Source: an uncultured Roseovarius sp. (GTDB lineage: Bacteria; Pseudomonadota; Alphaproteobacteria; Rhodobacterales; Rhodobacteraceae). From it: a DNA stretch of 29,517 nucleotides. Position numbers and translations under genes: made by a program. Below, in pieces: positions 1-10,240 of the stretch. The notes beneath the pieces are model-generated. The model did not search any database, was not told the DNA's origin, and worked only from the letters and a program-made list of their open reading frames with translations. Each line of letters begins with the position of its first letter. Within the stretch, counting starts at the first letter, position 1. Where the stretch lies: the NCBI GenBank assembly GCA_934501475.1, contig CAKSUL010000023.1, positions 1 through 29,517 on the forward strand, written 5' to 3'.

Positions 1-1
1 G

Positions 2-277
<276 letters not shown>

Positions 278-335
278 GCGGTGCCGTGCAAATCGCCGGG
301 AACAGATGCCCCGGCCCTGAACAGGGAAAGATCCG

Positions 336-749
336 ATGAGCGATCCCACCAACCCGTTTGAGCAGATGATGCGCCAGGCGCAGGAGATGGCCAAGGCCAT
401 GAACCCGGCGCTTGAGACGTTTTCGCCCAAGGGGTTCGAAACCCTGTGGCCCACCATGCCCAGGGAGTTCATGGAAATGAGCTTTGGCAAGGGGTTGAGC
501 AAGGACGGGCTGGACGCCAAGACGCGGCTGTTGCTGACGCTGGCGGGGCTGACGATGCTGGGCGCGCAAAGCGACACACAGGTGCGCCTGACCGTGCGCC
601 ACGCGCTCGAGGCCGGCGCGACACGGGATGAAATCGCCGAAACCATCGCGCAAATGGCGATGTTTGCCGGCATTCCGTCGATGAACCGGGCGATGGAATT
701 CGCCCGCGATGTTCTGGACGGCGAAGACGAGAAGGGAAAAGACAAATGA
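336..749 (+). CDS. carboxymuconolactone decarboxylase-like protein inside the nuo operon
   Basis: This 137-residue protein resembles the carboxymuconolactone decarboxylase (CMD/AhpD-like) fold. The signature is the stretch around residues 60-120: a helical [18 protein letters not shown] segment, then [20 protein letters not shown] and [14 protein letters not shown]. There is no cysteine, so the CxxC redox pair of AhpD-type members is absent, leaving a decarboxylase-like or non-catalytic member. An AGGGAAAG ribosome site precedes the ATG, and the stop overlaps the nuoJ start (ATGA), which implies translational coupling. Unrelated reading frames within the NDH-1 gene cluster are known in Paracoccus denitrificans. 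Its role is unknown; a part in assembly or quinone chemistry would be speculation. Confidence 0.85.
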   Translation: MSDPTNPFEQMMRQAQEMAKAMNPALETFSPKGFETLWPTMPREFMEMSFGKGLSKDGLDAKTRLLLTLAGLTMLGAQSDTQVRLTVRHALEAGATRDEIAETIAQMAMFAGIPSMNRAMEFARDVLDGEDEKGKDK

Positions 750-1354
750 CCATCGCGGCGCTGGCCTTCTATCTTTTTGCGATCTCCACCCTTGTCGGCG
801 GGCTGTTCACCGTGATCAGCCGGCATCCGGTGCATTCGGTGCTGTGGCTGATCCTGTCCTTCGTCAGTTCGGCGGGGCTGTTCGTGCTGCTCGGGGCCGA
901 GTTTGTCGCGATGCTGCTGGTGATCGTCTATGTGGGCGCGGTGGCGGTGCTGTTCCTGTTCGTGGTGATGATGCTGGACGTCGATTTTGCCGAGCTCAAG
1001 GCCGAGATGGCGAAATACATGCCGCTGGCGCTGCTGATCGGCATGGTCCTGGTGATGCAGCTGGGGCTGGCCTTTGGCGCGTGGGAAACATCCGCCGGGG
1101 CGCAGGCGGCGCGCGGCGCGGTTGCACCGGATGATCTGCACAACACGGCGGCGCTCGGGATGCTGCTCTATGACAAGTATTTCCTGATCTTCCAGCTGGC
1201 CGGTCTGATCCTGCTGGTGGCGATGATCGGGGCGATCGTGCTGACCTTGCGCCACCGCACCGATGTCAAGCGCCAGAACGTGCTGCACCAGATGTGGCGC
1301 GACCCGGCCAAGGCGATGGAACTGAAGGACGTCAAGCCGGGGCAGGGGCTCTGA
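746..1354 (+). CDS. nuoJ: NADH-quinone oxidoreductase subunit J
   Basis: This 202-residue hydrophobic protein has five predicted membrane helices and matches NuoJ. Recognisable parts are the [15 protein letters not shown] segment near residues 25-40 and the helix [20 protein letters not shown] (about 53-72), which corresponds to the pi-bulge helix involved in coupling quinone reduction to proton movement. The C-terminal hydrophilic tail, with [15 protein letters not shown], is common in alphaproteobacterial versions. The start codon overlaps the stop of the upstream CMD-like gene by four bases. It is a subunit of the proton-pumping membrane arm. A 136-bp gap separates it from nuoK, which is long for this operon. 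Confidence 0.96.
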   Translation: MTIAALAFYLFAISTLVGGLFTVISRHPVHSVLWLILSFVSSAGLFVLLGAEFVAMLLVIVYVGAVAVLFLFVVMMLDVDFAELKAEMAKYMPLALLIGMVLVMQLGLAFGAWETSAGAQAARGAVAPDDLHNTAALGMLLYDKYFLIFQLAGLILLVAMIGAIVLTLRHRTDVKRQNVLHQMWRDPAKAMELKDVKPGQGL

Positions 1355-1382
1355 GCGGTGCGGCGATACGGCCCTGATTTCG

Positions 1383-1446
1383 ATCCGGGGCGTTCTGGCC
1401 AGCGGGCCGGGAATGACATAAGGAGGCCCCGGAGCCAATCCGGGGC
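1383..1446. repeat. palindromic element between nuoJ and nuoK
   Basis: The nuoJ-nuoK gap holds TCCGGGGC at 1384-1391, its reverse complement GCCCCGGA at 1426-1433, and a second TCCGGGGC at 1439-1446. The middle copy can pair with either outer copy, giving a tight 8-bp hairpin with a 5-base loop (1426-1446) or a longer-range stem enclosing the palindrome CTGGCCAG at 1395-1402. No T-run follows on either strand, so it does not look like a simple terminator. It could be a short interspersed palindromic element or an RNA-processing or attenuation site. Confidence 0.5.
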
Positions 1447-1490
1447 ACGAAGCGAAAAAAAACGGACGGGCACAGGCCCGGAGGGACAAC

Positions 1491-1796
1491 ATGATCGGAA
1501 TTGAACATTACCTGACGGTGGCGGCGGCCTTGTTCGTCATCGGCATTTTCGGGCTTTTCCTGAACCGCAAGAACGTGATCATCCTCTTGATGTCGATCGA
1601 GCTGATGCTGCTGGCGGTCAACATCAACATGGTCGCGTTCTCCAGCTTTGCCGGTGATCTGGTGGGGCAGGTCTTTACCCTCTTTATCCTGACCGTGGCG
1701 GCAGCCGAAGCGGCGATCGGGCTGGCCATTCTGGTCTGCTTCTTCCGTCTGCGCGGCACGATCGCGGTCGAAGACGTCAACGTGATGAAGGGCTGA
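1491..1796 (+). CDS. nuoK: NADH-quinone oxidoreductase subunit K
   Basis: This 101-residue protein has three membrane helices, the standard NuoK length. The two conserved membrane glutamates used for proton translocation are visible at residue 37 (in [13 protein letters not shown]) and residue 73 (in [12 protein letters not shown]). A strong GGAGGGA ribosome site sits just before the ATG. It stops four bases before nuoL. NuoK is part of the antiporter-like membrane arm of complex I, next to NuoN and NuoJ. Confidence 0.97.
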   Translation: MIGIEHYLTVAAALFVIGIFGLFLNRKNVIILLMSIELMLLAVNINMVAFSSFAGDLVGQVFTLFILTVAAAEAAIGLAILVCFFRLRGTIAVEDVNVMKG

Positions 1797-1800
1797 GATC

Positions 1801-3936
1801 ATGGAAAAGATTATCCTCTTCGCCCCCCTGATCGGGGCCATCATCGCCGGGTTCGGCTGGCGCGTGATCGGCGACGTGGCGTCGCAATGGCTGACCACGG
1901 GGTTGCTGTTTCTGTCCTGCGGGCTCAGCTGGATCGTGTTTCTGGGCCATGACGGGCAGACGCATTACATCCATATCCTCGACTGGATCCAGTCGGGTGT
2001 GCTCGATACGGTCTGGGCCATCCGGATGGACCGGCTGACGGCGATCATGCTGATCGTGGTCACGACGGTGTCGGCGCTCGTCCATCTCTATTCGATGGGC
2101 TACATGGCCCATGACAGCCAGTTCCACGAGAACGAGAGCTATCGCCCCCGCTTCTTTGCCTATCTGTCGCTGTTCACCTTTGCGATGCTGATGCTGGTCA
2201 CGGCGGACAACCTCGCGCAGATGTTCTTTGGCTGGGAGGGCGTGGGCCTCGCCTCATATCTGCTGATCGGTTTCTATTACCGCAAGCCAAGCGCGAATGC
2301 CGCCGCGATCAAGGCCTTCGTGGTCAACCGCGTCGGCGATTTCGGCTTTCTTCTGGGTATTCTGGCGCTGTTCTTCCTGACCGACAGCATCCGCTTTGAC
2401 GATGTGTTCGCCGCCGCGCCGGCGCTGGCCGAAACCTCGGTCACCTTCCTGTGGACCGACTGGAACGCGGCCAACCTGATCGCGTTCCTGCTGTTTGTCG
2501 GCGCGATGGGCAAATCGGCGCAATTGTTCCTGCACACATGGTTGCCCGACGCCATGGAAGGCCCGACCCCGGTGTCGGCGCTGATCCACGCCGCAACGAT
2601 GGTGACGGCGGGCGTGTTCCTGGTGTGCCGGATGTCGCCGATCATGGAATACGCGCCCGAAGCGATGCTGTTCGTGACCTTCATCGGCGCCAGCACCGCC
2701 TTTGTCGCGGCCACGATCGGCCTTGTGCAGAACGACATCAAGCGCGTCATCGCCTATTCGACCATGTCACAGCTGGGTTATATGTTCGTGGCCGCCGGTG
2801 TCGGCGTCTATTCGGTCGCGATGTTCCATCTGTTCACGCATGCCTTCTTCAAGGCGATGCTGTTCCTTGGGGCGGGCTCGGTCATCCACGGGATGCATCA
2901 CGAGCAGGACATGCGCAACTATGGCGGGCTGCGTCACAAGATGCCCTACACGTTCTGGGCGATGCTGATCGGCACGCTGGCCATTACCGGCGTCGGCATT
3001 CCGCTGACCCATATCGGCTTTGCCGGGTTCCTCAGCAAGGATGCCGTGATCGAGAGCGCATGGGCCGGCACGGGTGGCGGCTATGGCTTCTGGATGCTGG
3101 TCATCGCGGCGCTGTTCACCAGTTTCTACAGCTGGCGGCTGATGTTCATGACCTTCTGGGGCACGCCGCGCGGCGACAAGCACACCCATGAGAACGCCCA
3201 TGAAAGCCCGATGGTCATGCTGGTGCCCCTTGGGGTGCTGGCGGTCGGTTCGGTGTTTGCCGGGATGATCTGGTATGGCAGTTTCTTTGGCGATCATGAC
3301 CGGGTGAACAGCTTCTTCGGGATTCCCACCCATGCCGAGGCCAGTGCCGCGCATGGCGCGGATGACGCGACGGCGGCCAGCGTGGCCGATGCCGATGCCG
3401 ATAGCGCCGCCGATGCGACCACGACCGCCGACGCAGAGGCCACCACCGAACCCGCAGAGGAGGCGGCAGCCATGGCCACTGCGCCGCAGGGCGCGATCTT
3501 CATGCATCCCGACAATCACGTCATGGACGACGCGCACCATGCCCCGGTCTGGGTCAAGGTCAGCCCGTTCATCGCCATGCTGATCGGGTTCCTGACCGCG
3601 ATGTGGTTCTATATCTGGAACCCCTCGATGCCCCGCAAACTGGCCGACGCGCAGCGCCCGCTTTACCTGTTCCTGCTGAACAAATGGTATTTCGATGAGG
3701 TCTATGACCTGATCTTCGTGCGAGGCGCCAAGGCCCTGGGCCGTCTGCTGTGGAAACGTGGCGACGGCAACGTGATCGACGGCACGATCAACTCTGTGGC
3801 GATGGGGATCATCCCCCTCTTTACGCGGCTCTCGGGGCGCGCGCAGTCCGGCTATATCTTTACCTATGCCTTTGCCATGGTGATCGGAATTGTTGTTCTG
3901 GTGACATGGATGACGATCGGCGGGGGGGCAAACTGA
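1801..3936 (+). CDS. nuoL: NADH-quinone oxidoreductase subunit L
   Basis: This is the most distal antiporter-like subunit of complex I, 711 residues, with the long C-terminal lateral helix region. Conserved features include [13 protein letters not shown] with the key glutamate at residue 146, a membrane lysine at 238 in [27 protein letters not shown] at 245-264, and the LSKD motif with Lys413. It is longer than the roughly 610-residue E. coli protein. About 50 residues at 513-564 are a low-complexity Ala/Asp/Thr/Glu-rich insert that lies between the antiporter helices and the lateral helix. Its stop shares one base with the nuoM start. Confidence 0.97.
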   Translation: MEKIILFAPLIGAIIAGFGWRVIGDVASQWLTTGLLFLSCGLSWIVFLGHDGQTHYIHILDWIQSGVLDTVWAIRMDRLTAIMLIVVTTVSALVHLYSMGYMAHDSQFHENESYRPRFFAYLSLFTFAMLMLVTADNLAQMFFGWEGVGLASYLLIGFYYRKPSANAAAIKAFVVNRVGDFGFLLGILALFFLTDSIRFDDVFAAAPALAETSVTFLWTDWNAANLIAFLLFVGAMGKSAQLFLHTWLPDAMEGPTPVSALIHAATMVTAGVFLVCRMSPIMEYAPEAMLFVTFIGASTAFVAATIGLVQNDIKRVIAYSTMSQLGYMFVAAGVGVYSVAMFHLFTHAFFKAMLFLGAGSVIHGMHHEQDMRNYGGLRHKMPYTFWAMLIGTLAITGVGIPLTHIGFAGFLSKDAVIESAWAGTGGGYGFWMLVIAALFTSFYSWRLMFMTFWGTPRGDKHTHENAHESPMVMLVPLGVLAVGSVFAGMIWYGSFFGDHDRVNSFFGIPTHAEASAAHGADDATAASVADADADSAADATTTADAEATTEPAEEAAAMATAPQGAIFMHPDNHVMDDAHHAPVWVKVSPFIAMLIGFLTAMWFYIWNPSMPRKLADAQRPLYLFLLNKWYFDEVYDLIFVRGAKALGRLLWKRGDGNVIDGTINSVAMGIIPLFTRLSGRAQSGYIFTYAFAMVIGIVVLVTWMTIGGGAN

Positions 3937-5483
3937 TGGATAACGTCCTTTCAATCACCACGTTCATTCCGCTGATCGGGGCCGCCATTCTGGCGATCTT
4001 CCTGCGCGGCGAGGACGAGGCCGCGCAAAGTGCTGCCAAATGGGTGGCGCTGGCCGCGACCGTGGTCACGTTCCTTGTGTCGCTGTTCATCCTGTTCGGT
4101 TTCGACCCGGCCAATACCGGCTTTCAGTTCGTCGAACAGCGCCAGTGGCTGCTGGGACTGCAATACAAGATGGGCGTGGACGGGATCAGCGTCCTGTTCG
4201 TCATGCTGACCACCTTCATGATGCCGCTGACCATCGCCGCGTCCTGGAACGTCAAGAGCCGCGTCAAGGAATACATGATCGCCTTCCTGGTGCTGGAGAC
4301 CCTGATGCTGGGGGTGTTCATGGCGCTGGACCTGGTGCTGTTCTACCTGTTCTTCGAGGGCGGGCTGATCCCGATGTTCCTGATCATCGGCATCTGGGGC
4401 GGCAAGGCGCGCATCTATGCGTCGTTCAAGTTCTTCCTCTATACCTTCCTGGGATCGGTTCTGATGCTGGTGGCGATGGTGGGCATGTTCGCCGAGGCGG
4501 GCACCACCGATATCGCCACGCTGCTGACCCATGAATTCGCCTATGAGGGGTTCAGCGTGCTGGGCATTCATGTGGTGGGCGGGATGCAGACCCTGATGTT
4601 CATTGCCTTCTTTGCCAGTTTCGCGGTCAAGATGCCGATGTGGCCGGTGCATACATGGTTGCCCGACGCGCATGTGGAGGCCCCGACAGCGGGGTCGGTC
4701 GTCCTGGCAGCGATCCTGCTCAAGATGGGCGGATACGGTTTCCTGCGCTTCAGCCTGCCGATGTTCCCGGTCGCCTCCGACGTGCTGACGCCGCTGGTGT
4801 TGTGGATGTCGGCCATCGCCATCGTCTATACATCGCTGGTGGCGCTGGCCCAGCAGGACATGAAAAAGCTGATCGCATACAGTTCCGTCGCGCATATGGG
4901 CTATGTGACCATGGGCATCTTTGCCGCCAACCAGCAGGGCATCGACGGCGCGATCTTCCAGATGCTGAGCCACGGATTCATCTCGGGGGCGCTGTTCCTG
5001 TGCGTCGGCGTGATCTATGACCGGATGCACACCCGCGACATCGACGCCTATGGCGGCCTTGTGAACCGGATGCCGGCCTATGCGCTGATCTTCATGTTCT
5101 TCACCATGGCCAATGTCGGCCTGCCGGGCACGTCGGGCTTTGTCGGGGAATTCCTGACATTGCTGGGGGTGTTCCAGGTCAACACATGGGTGGCCTTCGT
5201 GGCGGCAACCGGCGTCATTCTGAGCGCGTCCTACGCGCTCTGGCTCTATCGGCGGGTGGTGCTGGGCGATCTGATCAAGGAAAGCCTGCGCACGATCACC
5301 GATATGGGCGGGCGCGAAAAGGCGATCTTTGCCCCGCTCGTGGTGATGACCCTGCTGCTGGGGGTATATCCCGCGCTGGTGACCGACATCATCGGCCCCT
5401 CGGTCGAGGCGCTGATTTCCGATTACGACACGGCTCTGGCCGAGGCGCAGAGCGTCTCGCAGTTTGCCGAAACCGCGCATTAA
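3936..5483 (+). CDS. nuoM: NADH-quinone oxidoreductase subunit M
   Basis: This 515-residue antiporter-like proton channel subunit belongs to complex I. The start chosen is the ATG that shares its A with the nuoL stop (TGATG), giving an N-terminus beginning [15 protein letters not shown]; an upstream in-frame ATG inside nuoL at 3750 would add non-homologous sequence. Conserved blocks are the glutamate-bearing [18 protein letters not shown], the [20 protein letters not shown] motif with the following lysine in LLKMGGYG, and the [19 protein letters not shown] helix. Thirteen to fourteen membrane helices are evident. It is translationally coupled to nuoL and followed 12 bp later by nuoN. Confidence 0.97.
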   Translation: MDNVLSITTFIPLIGAAILAIFLRGEDEAAQSAAKWVALAATVVTFLVSLFILFGFDPANTGFQFVEQRQWLLGLQYKMGVDGISVLFVMLTTFMMPLTIAASWNVKSRVKEYMIAFLVLETLMLGVFMALDLVLFYLFFEGGLIPMFLIIGIWGGKARIYASFKFFLYTFLGSVLMLVAMVGMFAEAGTTDIATLLTHEFAYEGFSVLGIHVVGGMQTLMFIAFFASFAVKMPMWPVHTWLPDAHVEAPTAGSVVLAAILLKMGGYGFLRFSLPMFPVASDVLTPLVLWMSAIAIVYTSLVALAQQDMKKLIAYSSVAHMGYVTMGIFAANQQGIDGAIFQMLSHGFISGALFLCVGVIYDRMHTRDIDAYGGLVNRMPAYALIFMFFTMANVGLPGTSGFVGEFLTLLGVFQVNTWVAFVAATGVILSASYALWLYRRVVLGDLIKESLRTITDMGGREKAIFAPLVVMTLLLGVYPALVTDIIGPSVEALISDYDTALAEAQSVSQFAETAH

Positions 5484-5495
5484 GGAGCCTTTGTT

Positions 5496-6932
5496 ATGAT
5501 TCAGGCCGATCTGAATATCATGCTGCCAGAGATCGTGATCGCGGTTTATGCGATGCTGGCCCTGCTGGGCGCAGTCTATAGCGGCAAGGACAAGATGGCG
5601 GGGATGCTGATCTGGCTGACCGCGGCGCTGTTCGTCGCGATGGCCTTCTGGATCGGCACCACCGGCGATGGCGCGCGCGTGGCCTTTGGCGGGATGTTCA
5701 TCGATGACGGGTTCTCGCGCTTTGCCAAGGTGATGATCCTGCTGAGCGCCGCCGCCACCATCGTGATGGGGCAGGACTACATGGCGCGGCGCGATTTGCT
5801 GCGGTTCGAGTTTCCGGTCCTGATCGCGCTATGTGCCGTCGGGATGATGGTGATGGTCAGCGCGGGTGATCTGATGGCGCTCTACATGGGGCTGGAGCTG
5901 CAATCGCTGGCGATTTACGTGCTGGCCGCGTTCCGGCGCGATTCAGTCCGCTCGACCGAGGCGGGGCTGAAATATTTCGTGCTGGGCGCGCTCAGTTCAG
6001 GCCTGCTGCTCTATGGGGCGTCGCTGATCTATGGCTATGCGGGCACGACGCTGTTTTCGGGCATCATCGCGTCGGCGGACGGGCGCGCGCCGCTCGGGTT
6101 GTTGCTGGGCCTGGTCTTCGTGATCTCGGGGCTGGCGTTCAAGGTGTCGGCGGTGCCGTTCCACATGTGGACGCCGGATGTCTATGAGGGTGCACCGACC
6201 CCGATCGTGGCGTTTTTCGCCACCGCGCCCAAGGTGGCGGCGATGGGCCTGTTCGCGCGCGTGATGTTCGACGCGTTCGGCGGCGTGGTCGCCGATTGGC
6301 AGCAGGTCGTGGCGCTGTTGTCGCTGTTGTCGATGTTCCTGGGCGCGATCGGCGGGATCGGCCAGATGGATATCAAGCGGCTGATGGCCTATTCGTCGAT
6401 CTCGCATATGGGGTTCGCGCTGATGGGGCTGGCGGCGGGCACGGCATTCGGCGTGCAGGCGATGCTGATCTACATGGCGATCTATGTGACGATGAATATC
6501 GGCGTCTTTGCCTTCATCCTGTCGATGCAGAAAGACAGCCAGCCGGTGACCGACATCCCCAGCCTGAACATGTATTCCAAGTCCAATCCGGGACGTGCAT
6601 TGGCGATGATGATCCTGCTGTTCAGCCTTGCGGGCGTGCCGCCGCTGGTGGGCTTCTTCGGCAAGCTCTATGTGCTGCGCGCCGCCTATGAGGGCGATCT
6701 GGTCTGGCTGGCGGTGGCGGGCGTCATCGCGTCGGTGATCGGCGCGTTCTATTACCTGCGCATCGTGTTCTACATGTATTTCGGCGAAGAGGGCGAAGCG
6801 CTGGATGCGCCGCGCTCGCCGGTGCTGTGGGGCGTGCTGATGGCGTCGGCGGCGATCATGCTGGTGGGGGTGATCAACCTCTTCGGCATCGAAGGCATGG
6901 CCGAGGCCGCCGCCGCGACGCTGATCAACTGA
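5496..6932 (+). CDS. nuoN: NADH-quinone oxidoreductase subunit N
   Basis: This 478-residue protein is the third antiporter-like subunit and the last gene of the complex I operon. An AAGGAG ribosome site overlaps the end of nuoM. Conserved parts are [18 protein letters not shown] with the membrane glutamate, the lysine-bearing [37 protein letters not shown], and [19 protein letters not shown]. Its length and helix pattern fit NuoN. A terminator-like hairpin follows within 30 bp, marking a likely main end of the nuo transcript, although birA, coaX and rnj follow on the same strand. Confidence 0.97.
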   Translation: MIQADLNIMLPEIVIAVYAMLALLGAVYSGKDKMAGMLIWLTAALFVAMAFWIGTTGDGARVAFGGMFIDDGFSRFAKVMILLSAAATIVMGQDYMARRDLLRFEFPVLIALCAVGMMVMVSAGDLMALYMGLELQSLAIYVLAAFRRDSVRSTEAGLKYFVLGALSSGLLLYGASLIYGYAGTTLFSGIIASADGRAPLGLLLGLVFVISGLAFKVSAVPFHMWTPDVYEGAPTPIVAFFATAPKVAAMGLFARVMFDAFGGVVADWQQVVALLSLLSMFLGAIGGIGQMDIKRLMAYSSISHMGFALMGLAAGTAFGVQAMLIYMAIYVTMNIGVFAFILSMQKDSQPVTDIPSLNMYSKSNPGRALAMMILLFSLAGVPPLVGFFGKLYVLRAAYEGDLVWLAVAGVIASVIGAFYYLRIVFYMYFGEEGEALDAPRSPVLWGVLMASAAIMLVGVINLFGIEGMAEAAAATLIN

Positions 6933-6961
6933 TCCGGTTTTTCAGAGCTGGACCGACAGGT

Positions 6962-6990
6962 GACGCGCCAAGGCGCGTCGCTTTGTTTTT
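6962..6990 (+). terminator. rho-independent terminator after nuoN
   Basis: A perfect inverted repeat, GACGCGCC/GGCGCGTC (6962-6969 and 6972-6979), is followed by GCTTTGTTTTT. The position just past the nuoN stop suits full or partial termination of the nuo operon before birA. Confidence 0.75.
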
Positions 6991-7026
6991 GGGCCTCCGG
7001 CGGGAGTATTTGGGGAAAAATGAAAG
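6991..7026 (+). repeat. intergenic repeat copy A (GAGTATTT...GAAAAATGAAAG)
   Basis: This stretch contains CCTCCGGCGGGAGTATTT followed by GGGGAAAAATGAAAG. The 25 bases from 7004 match copy B (20515 onward) at 22 positions. It lies just after the nuoN terminator and supplies the sequence around the birA start, including one candidate ATG at 7020. Confidence 0.6.
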
Positions 7027-7028
7027 CG

Positions 7029-7778
7029 ATGCAAACCTGGCCCGAGGGATATGGCCGCCGCGTTCTGGGCGAGGTGGACAGCACCAATGCCGAGGCGGCG
7101 CGCCTGTCGGCCACGCTGGCGGGGCCGACCTGGATCCTGGCGCAGGCGCAATCGGCCGGGCGCGCGCGGCGCGGGCGCGGCTGGGTCAGCCCGATCGGCA
7201 ATTTCTATGCCACGCTGGTGATGCGCCCCGAGGGGGCGACCGCGACGCTTGCGCTAAGGTCTTTCATCGCCTCGCTTGCGCTGAGCGAGGCGCTGGAGCA
7301 GGTCAGCGGGCGCGTGGGGGGCTTTGCGCTGAAATGGCCCAATGACGTGTTGCTCAATGGCGGCAAGCTGGCGGGAATCCTGCTGGAGAGTGCGGGCGGG
7401 GCCGGGCAACCGAGCCATCTGTGCATCGGCATCGGCGTGAACCTGAGCCATGCGCCCGATGCGCGCGACCTTGAGCAAGGCGCGCTGCGCCCGGTGTCGC
7501 TGGTGTCGGAGACCGGGATTTCGGTCGCACCGCTGGATCTGTTGCTGCCGCTGGCCGCCGCCTATGCCCATTGGGAACAGCAATTTCGCGATTTCGGCTT
7601 TGCGCCGGTACGCGCGGCCTGGCTGGCGCGTGCGGCGCGGTTGGGCGAGGTGATCACGGCGCGCGTCGGCACATCCCGCACCACCGGGCGCTTCGAGACG
7701 GTGGACGCCGATGGGCATCTTGTTTTATCAGTCGGGGGCACGCGCGTGGCCATTCCGGCGGCCGATGTGTTCTTTTGA
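7029..7778 (+). CDS. birA: biotin-[acetyl-CoA-carboxylase] ligase
   Basis: This 249-residue biotin protein ligase joins biotin to AMP and then to the biotin carboxyl carrier protein. The biotin-binding loop reads AGRARRGRGW (residues 43-52), close to the family GRGRxGRxW, with an alanine in place of the second glycine. The catalytic lysine lies in LKWPNDVLLNGGKLAGILLE (Lys102). It has no N-terminal helix-turn-helix, so it is a monofunctional ligase and not a repressor. The start at 7029 (MQTWPEGYG) matches what I expect for homologs; ATG 7020 is also possible but lies in the repeat. A GTG at 6960 would run through the terminator and is unlikely. birA downstream of the complex I genes is a known arrangement in Paracoccus. 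Confidence 0.93.
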   Translation: MQTWPEGYGRRVLGEVDSTNAEAARLSATLAGPTWILAQAQSAGRARRGRGWVSPIGNFYATLVMRPEGATATLALRSFIASLALSEALEQVSGRVGGFALKWPNDVLLNGGKLAGILLESAGGAGQPSHLCIGIGVNLSHAPDARDLEQGALRPVSLVSETGISVAPLDLLLPLAAAYAHWEQQFRDFGFAPVRAAWLARAARLGEVITARVGTSRTTGRFETVDADGHLVLSVGGTRVAIPAADVFF

Positions 7779-7789
7779 GGGAAAAGGCG

Positions 7790-8560
7790 ATGTTACTTGC
7801 GATTGACTGCGGCAACACCAACACCGTCTTTGCGATCTGGGACGGCGAGAAATTCCTGTGCACCTTGCGCACCTCGACCCATCATGCGCGCACGGCGGAT
7901 GCCTATTTCACCTGGTATTCCACGCTGGTCAAACATTACGGGATCGACGTGACCATCGACGAGGTGATCATTTCCTCGACCGTGCCGCGCGTGGTATTCA
8001 ACCTGCGGGTCTTTGCCGACCGGTTCTTTGGCTGTCGCCCGCTGGTGGTGGGCAAGCCCGAATGCGCGCTGCCGGTGCCGCCGCGCGTCGATGCGGGCAC
8101 GCTGGTGGGGCCGGACCGGCTGGTCAATACGGCCGGGGCGTTTGATCGCCATGGCGGGGATCTGATCGTGGTGGATTTCGGCACGGCGACCACCTTTGAC
8201 GTGGTGGCCGGGGACGGGGCCTATGTGGGCGGGGTGATCGCGCCCGGCGTCAACCTGAGCCTTGAGGCGCTGCATATGGCCGCCGCCGCGTTGCCGCATG
8301 TGGATGTCACCATGCCGCCGCGCGTCATCGGCACCAACACCGTGGATTGCATGCAATCCGGTGTCTTCTGGGGGTATATCGGCCTGGTGGGCGGGCTCTG
8401 CGACAAGATCCGCGCCGAATATGCGCGCCCGATGCGGGTGATCGGCACCGGCGGTCTGGCCCCGCTATTTGCGCAGGGCGAGGCCCTGTTTGACGTGATC
8501 GAAGACGATTTGACCATGCACGGCCTGACCGTGATCAACACCTATAACAAGGAGGGCTGA
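7790..8560 (+). CDS. coaX: type III pantothenate kinase
   Basis: This 256-residue CoaX-type kinase phosphorylates pantothenate, the first step of coenzyme A synthesis. The acetate-kinase-like fold is shown by the phosphate loop AIDCGNTNT (residues 4-12), the pantothenate-binding GPDRLVN (107-113), and DFGTATTFDVV (129-139) with its second catalytic aspartate. The start is the ATG at 7790, 11 bp after birA and preceded by GAGGGAAAAGG; the same frame stays open upstream inside birA but has no homology there. The protein needs no feedback inhibition by CoA in known members and does not resemble CoaA. It is part of the birA-coaX-rnj run. Confidence 0.96.
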   Translation: MLLAIDCGNTNTVFAIWDGEKFLCTLRTSTHHARTADAYFTWYSTLVKHYGIDVTIDEVIISSTVPRVVFNLRVFADRFFGCRPLVVGKPECALPVPPRVDAGTLVGPDRLVNTAGAFDRHGGDLIVVDFGTATTFDVVAGDGAYVGGVIAPGVNLSLEALHMAAAALPHVDVTMPPRVIGTNTVDCMQSGVFWGYIGLVGGLCDKIRAEYARPMRVIGTGGLAPLFAQGEALFDVIEDDLTMHGLTVINTYNKEG

Positions 8561-8566
8561 GGCCCC

Positions 8567-10234
8567 ATGAGCAGTGAACGAGTGATTTACCTTCCCCTTG
8601 GCGGGGCGGGCGAGATTGGCATGAACGCCTATGTCTATGGCTATGGCAAACCCGGCAAGGAGCGCCTGATCCTGGTGGATCTGGGGGTGGCCTTTCCGGA
8701 CATGGATACCAGCCCCGGTGTGGATCTGATCCTGCCCGATATCGCCTGGCTCGAGGCGCGGCGCGGCGATCTGGAGGCTATATTTGTCACCCACGCCCAT
8801 GAGGATCACGTCGGCGCCGTGGCGCATTACTATGACCGTCTGGGCGCGCCGATCTATGCGCGTGCCTTCACCGCCAATATCGCGCGGCGCAAACTGGCCG
8901 AGCATGGGCACCCCGAAAAGGCGGTGCGCGTCGTGTCGCCCTGGCCCGAGACCGTCACGGCGGGACCGTTCAGCGTGGGTTTTGCGCCGATTTCGCACTC
9001 CATCCCCGAAAGCTCGGGCTTGGTGATCGACACGCCAAAGGGGCGGCTGGTGCATAGCGGCGATTTCAAGATCGACACCGATCCGGGTGTCGGAGAGCCG
9101 TTCGATCACGCGATGTGGAAAGAGATCGGCGCGCCCGGCGTTCTGGCGCTGATGTGCGATTCCACCAATGTGTTCAACGCCCATGAAGGCCGCTCGGAGG
9201 CGTCGCTGGGCCCTGCGATCGAGGATTTGGTTGCCAACGCCAAGGGCGCGGTCGTGGCCACCACATTTGCCAGCAACGTCGCGCGGGTGAAAACCCTGGC
9301 CGAAGCGGGCGAGAGGGCCGGGCGCTCGATCTGCCTGATGGGGCGGGCGATGCGGCGGATGATCGAGGCCGCGGTCGAATCCGGTGTGCTGCGCAACTTT
9401 CCCTCGACGATCAGCCCCGAGGACGCCAAGGGCGTGCCGCGCGAAAGCCTGATGCTGATCGTGACCGGATCGCAGGGCGAACGGCGTGCGGCCAGTGCGC
9501 AGCTGGCCAATGGCAAATATCAGGGGATCACCCTGAAGGAAGGCGATCTGTTCCTGTTTTCCTCAAAGACCATTCCGGGCAATGAACGCGGCGTGATCCG
9601 GATCATGAACCAGTTCTCGGAAAAGGGTGTTGATGTGGTCGATGAAAACAGCGGCCGCTATCATGTGTCGGGCCACGCCAACCGCCCCGATCTCGAGGTG
9701 ATGCATGATCTGATCAAGCCCAAGATCGTCGTGCCCATGCATGGCGAACACCGTCACCTGCGCGAACATGTCAAGATCGCCGATGCCAAGCGGATGAAGG
9801 GCGTTCTGGCGGTGAACGGGATGATGATCGACCTCAGCGCGAAAACGCCGAAGATTGCCGAATATGTCGAGACCGGGCGCACCTATCTGGATGGCACGGT
9901 GCAGGTCGGGGCGCTGGATGGCATTGTGCGCGACCGTATCCGCATGGCGCTGAACGGGCATGTGACGGTCAACATCATCCTGGACGAGGAAAACGAACCG
10001 CTGGGCGATCCCTGGTGCGAGATCAAGGGCCTCAGCGATCTGGGCCTGAGCAATGCGCCGCTGGTCGATGTGCTGGAAGAGGACCTGGGCCAGTTCCTCA
10101 ATCGCGCGGGCGCGAAAACCCGCGCCGATGACGACAAGCTGGAAGAAGAGATGCGCCGCATCACCCGGCACACGGTCTTTGCCGAGATCGGCAAGAAGCC
10201 CGAGGTGACCCTGATCATCAGCCGGATGACGTGA
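8567..10234 (+). CDS. rnj: ribonuclease J
   Basis: This 555-residue metallo-beta-lactamase/beta-CASP nuclease has endonuclease and 5'-exonuclease activity on RNA. The zinc-binding motif THAHEDHVGAV places His76, His78, Asp80 and His81; further ligands occur in VHSGDFKIDTDPGVG. The beta-CASP part has FASNVARVKTLAEAG, a TGSQGE motif and the terminal SGHANRPDLEVMHDLIKPK motif, with a C-terminal domain after about residue 440. Alphaproteobacterial RNase J matures the 23S rRNA 5' end and takes part in mRNA decay. It starts 6 bp after coaX. The gene that follows is convergent and only 6 bp away. Confidence 0.95.
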   Translation: MSSERVIYLPLGGAGEIGMNAYVYGYGKPGKERLILVDLGVAFPDMDTSPGVDLILPDIAWLEARRGDLEAIFVTHAHEDHVGAVAHYYDRLGAPIYARAFTANIARRKLAEHGHPEKAVRVVSPWPETVTAGPFSVGFAPISHSIPESSGLVIDTPKGRLVHSGDFKIDTDPGVGEPFDHAMWKEIGAPGVLALMCDSTNVFNAHEGRSEASLGPAIEDLVANAKGAVVATTFASNVARVKTLAEAGERAGRSICLMGRAMRRMIEAAVESGVLRNFPSTISPEDAKGVPRESLMLIVTGSQGERRAASAQLANGKYQGITLKEGDLFLFSSKTIPGNERGVIRIMNQFSEKGVDVVDENSGRYHVSGHANRPDLEVMHDLIKPKIVVPMHGEHRHLREHVKIADAKRMKGVLAVNGMMIDLSAKTPKIAEYVETGRTYLDGTVQVGALDGIVRDRIRMALNGHVTVNIILDEENEPLGDPWCEIKGLSDLGLSNAPLVDVLEEDLGQFLNRAGAKTRADDDKLEEEMRRITRHTVFAEIGKKPEVTLIISRMT

Positions 10235-10240
10235 ACCGGG

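Noticed and set aside
1426..1446. Hairpin before nuoK as an intrinsic terminator
   Set aside because: It is followed by A-rich, not T-rich, sequence on the plus strand, and the operon must continue through it.
3951..5480. 509-codon open frame on the minus strand opposite nuoM
   Set aside because: It mirrors the codon bias of a high-GC gene, has Gln/His/Arg-rich composition and no recognisable domain; nuoM on the other strand is certain.
6960..7028. GTG start giving a longer BirA
   Set aside because: The extra codons come from the terminator hairpin and repeat and do not resemble BirA.
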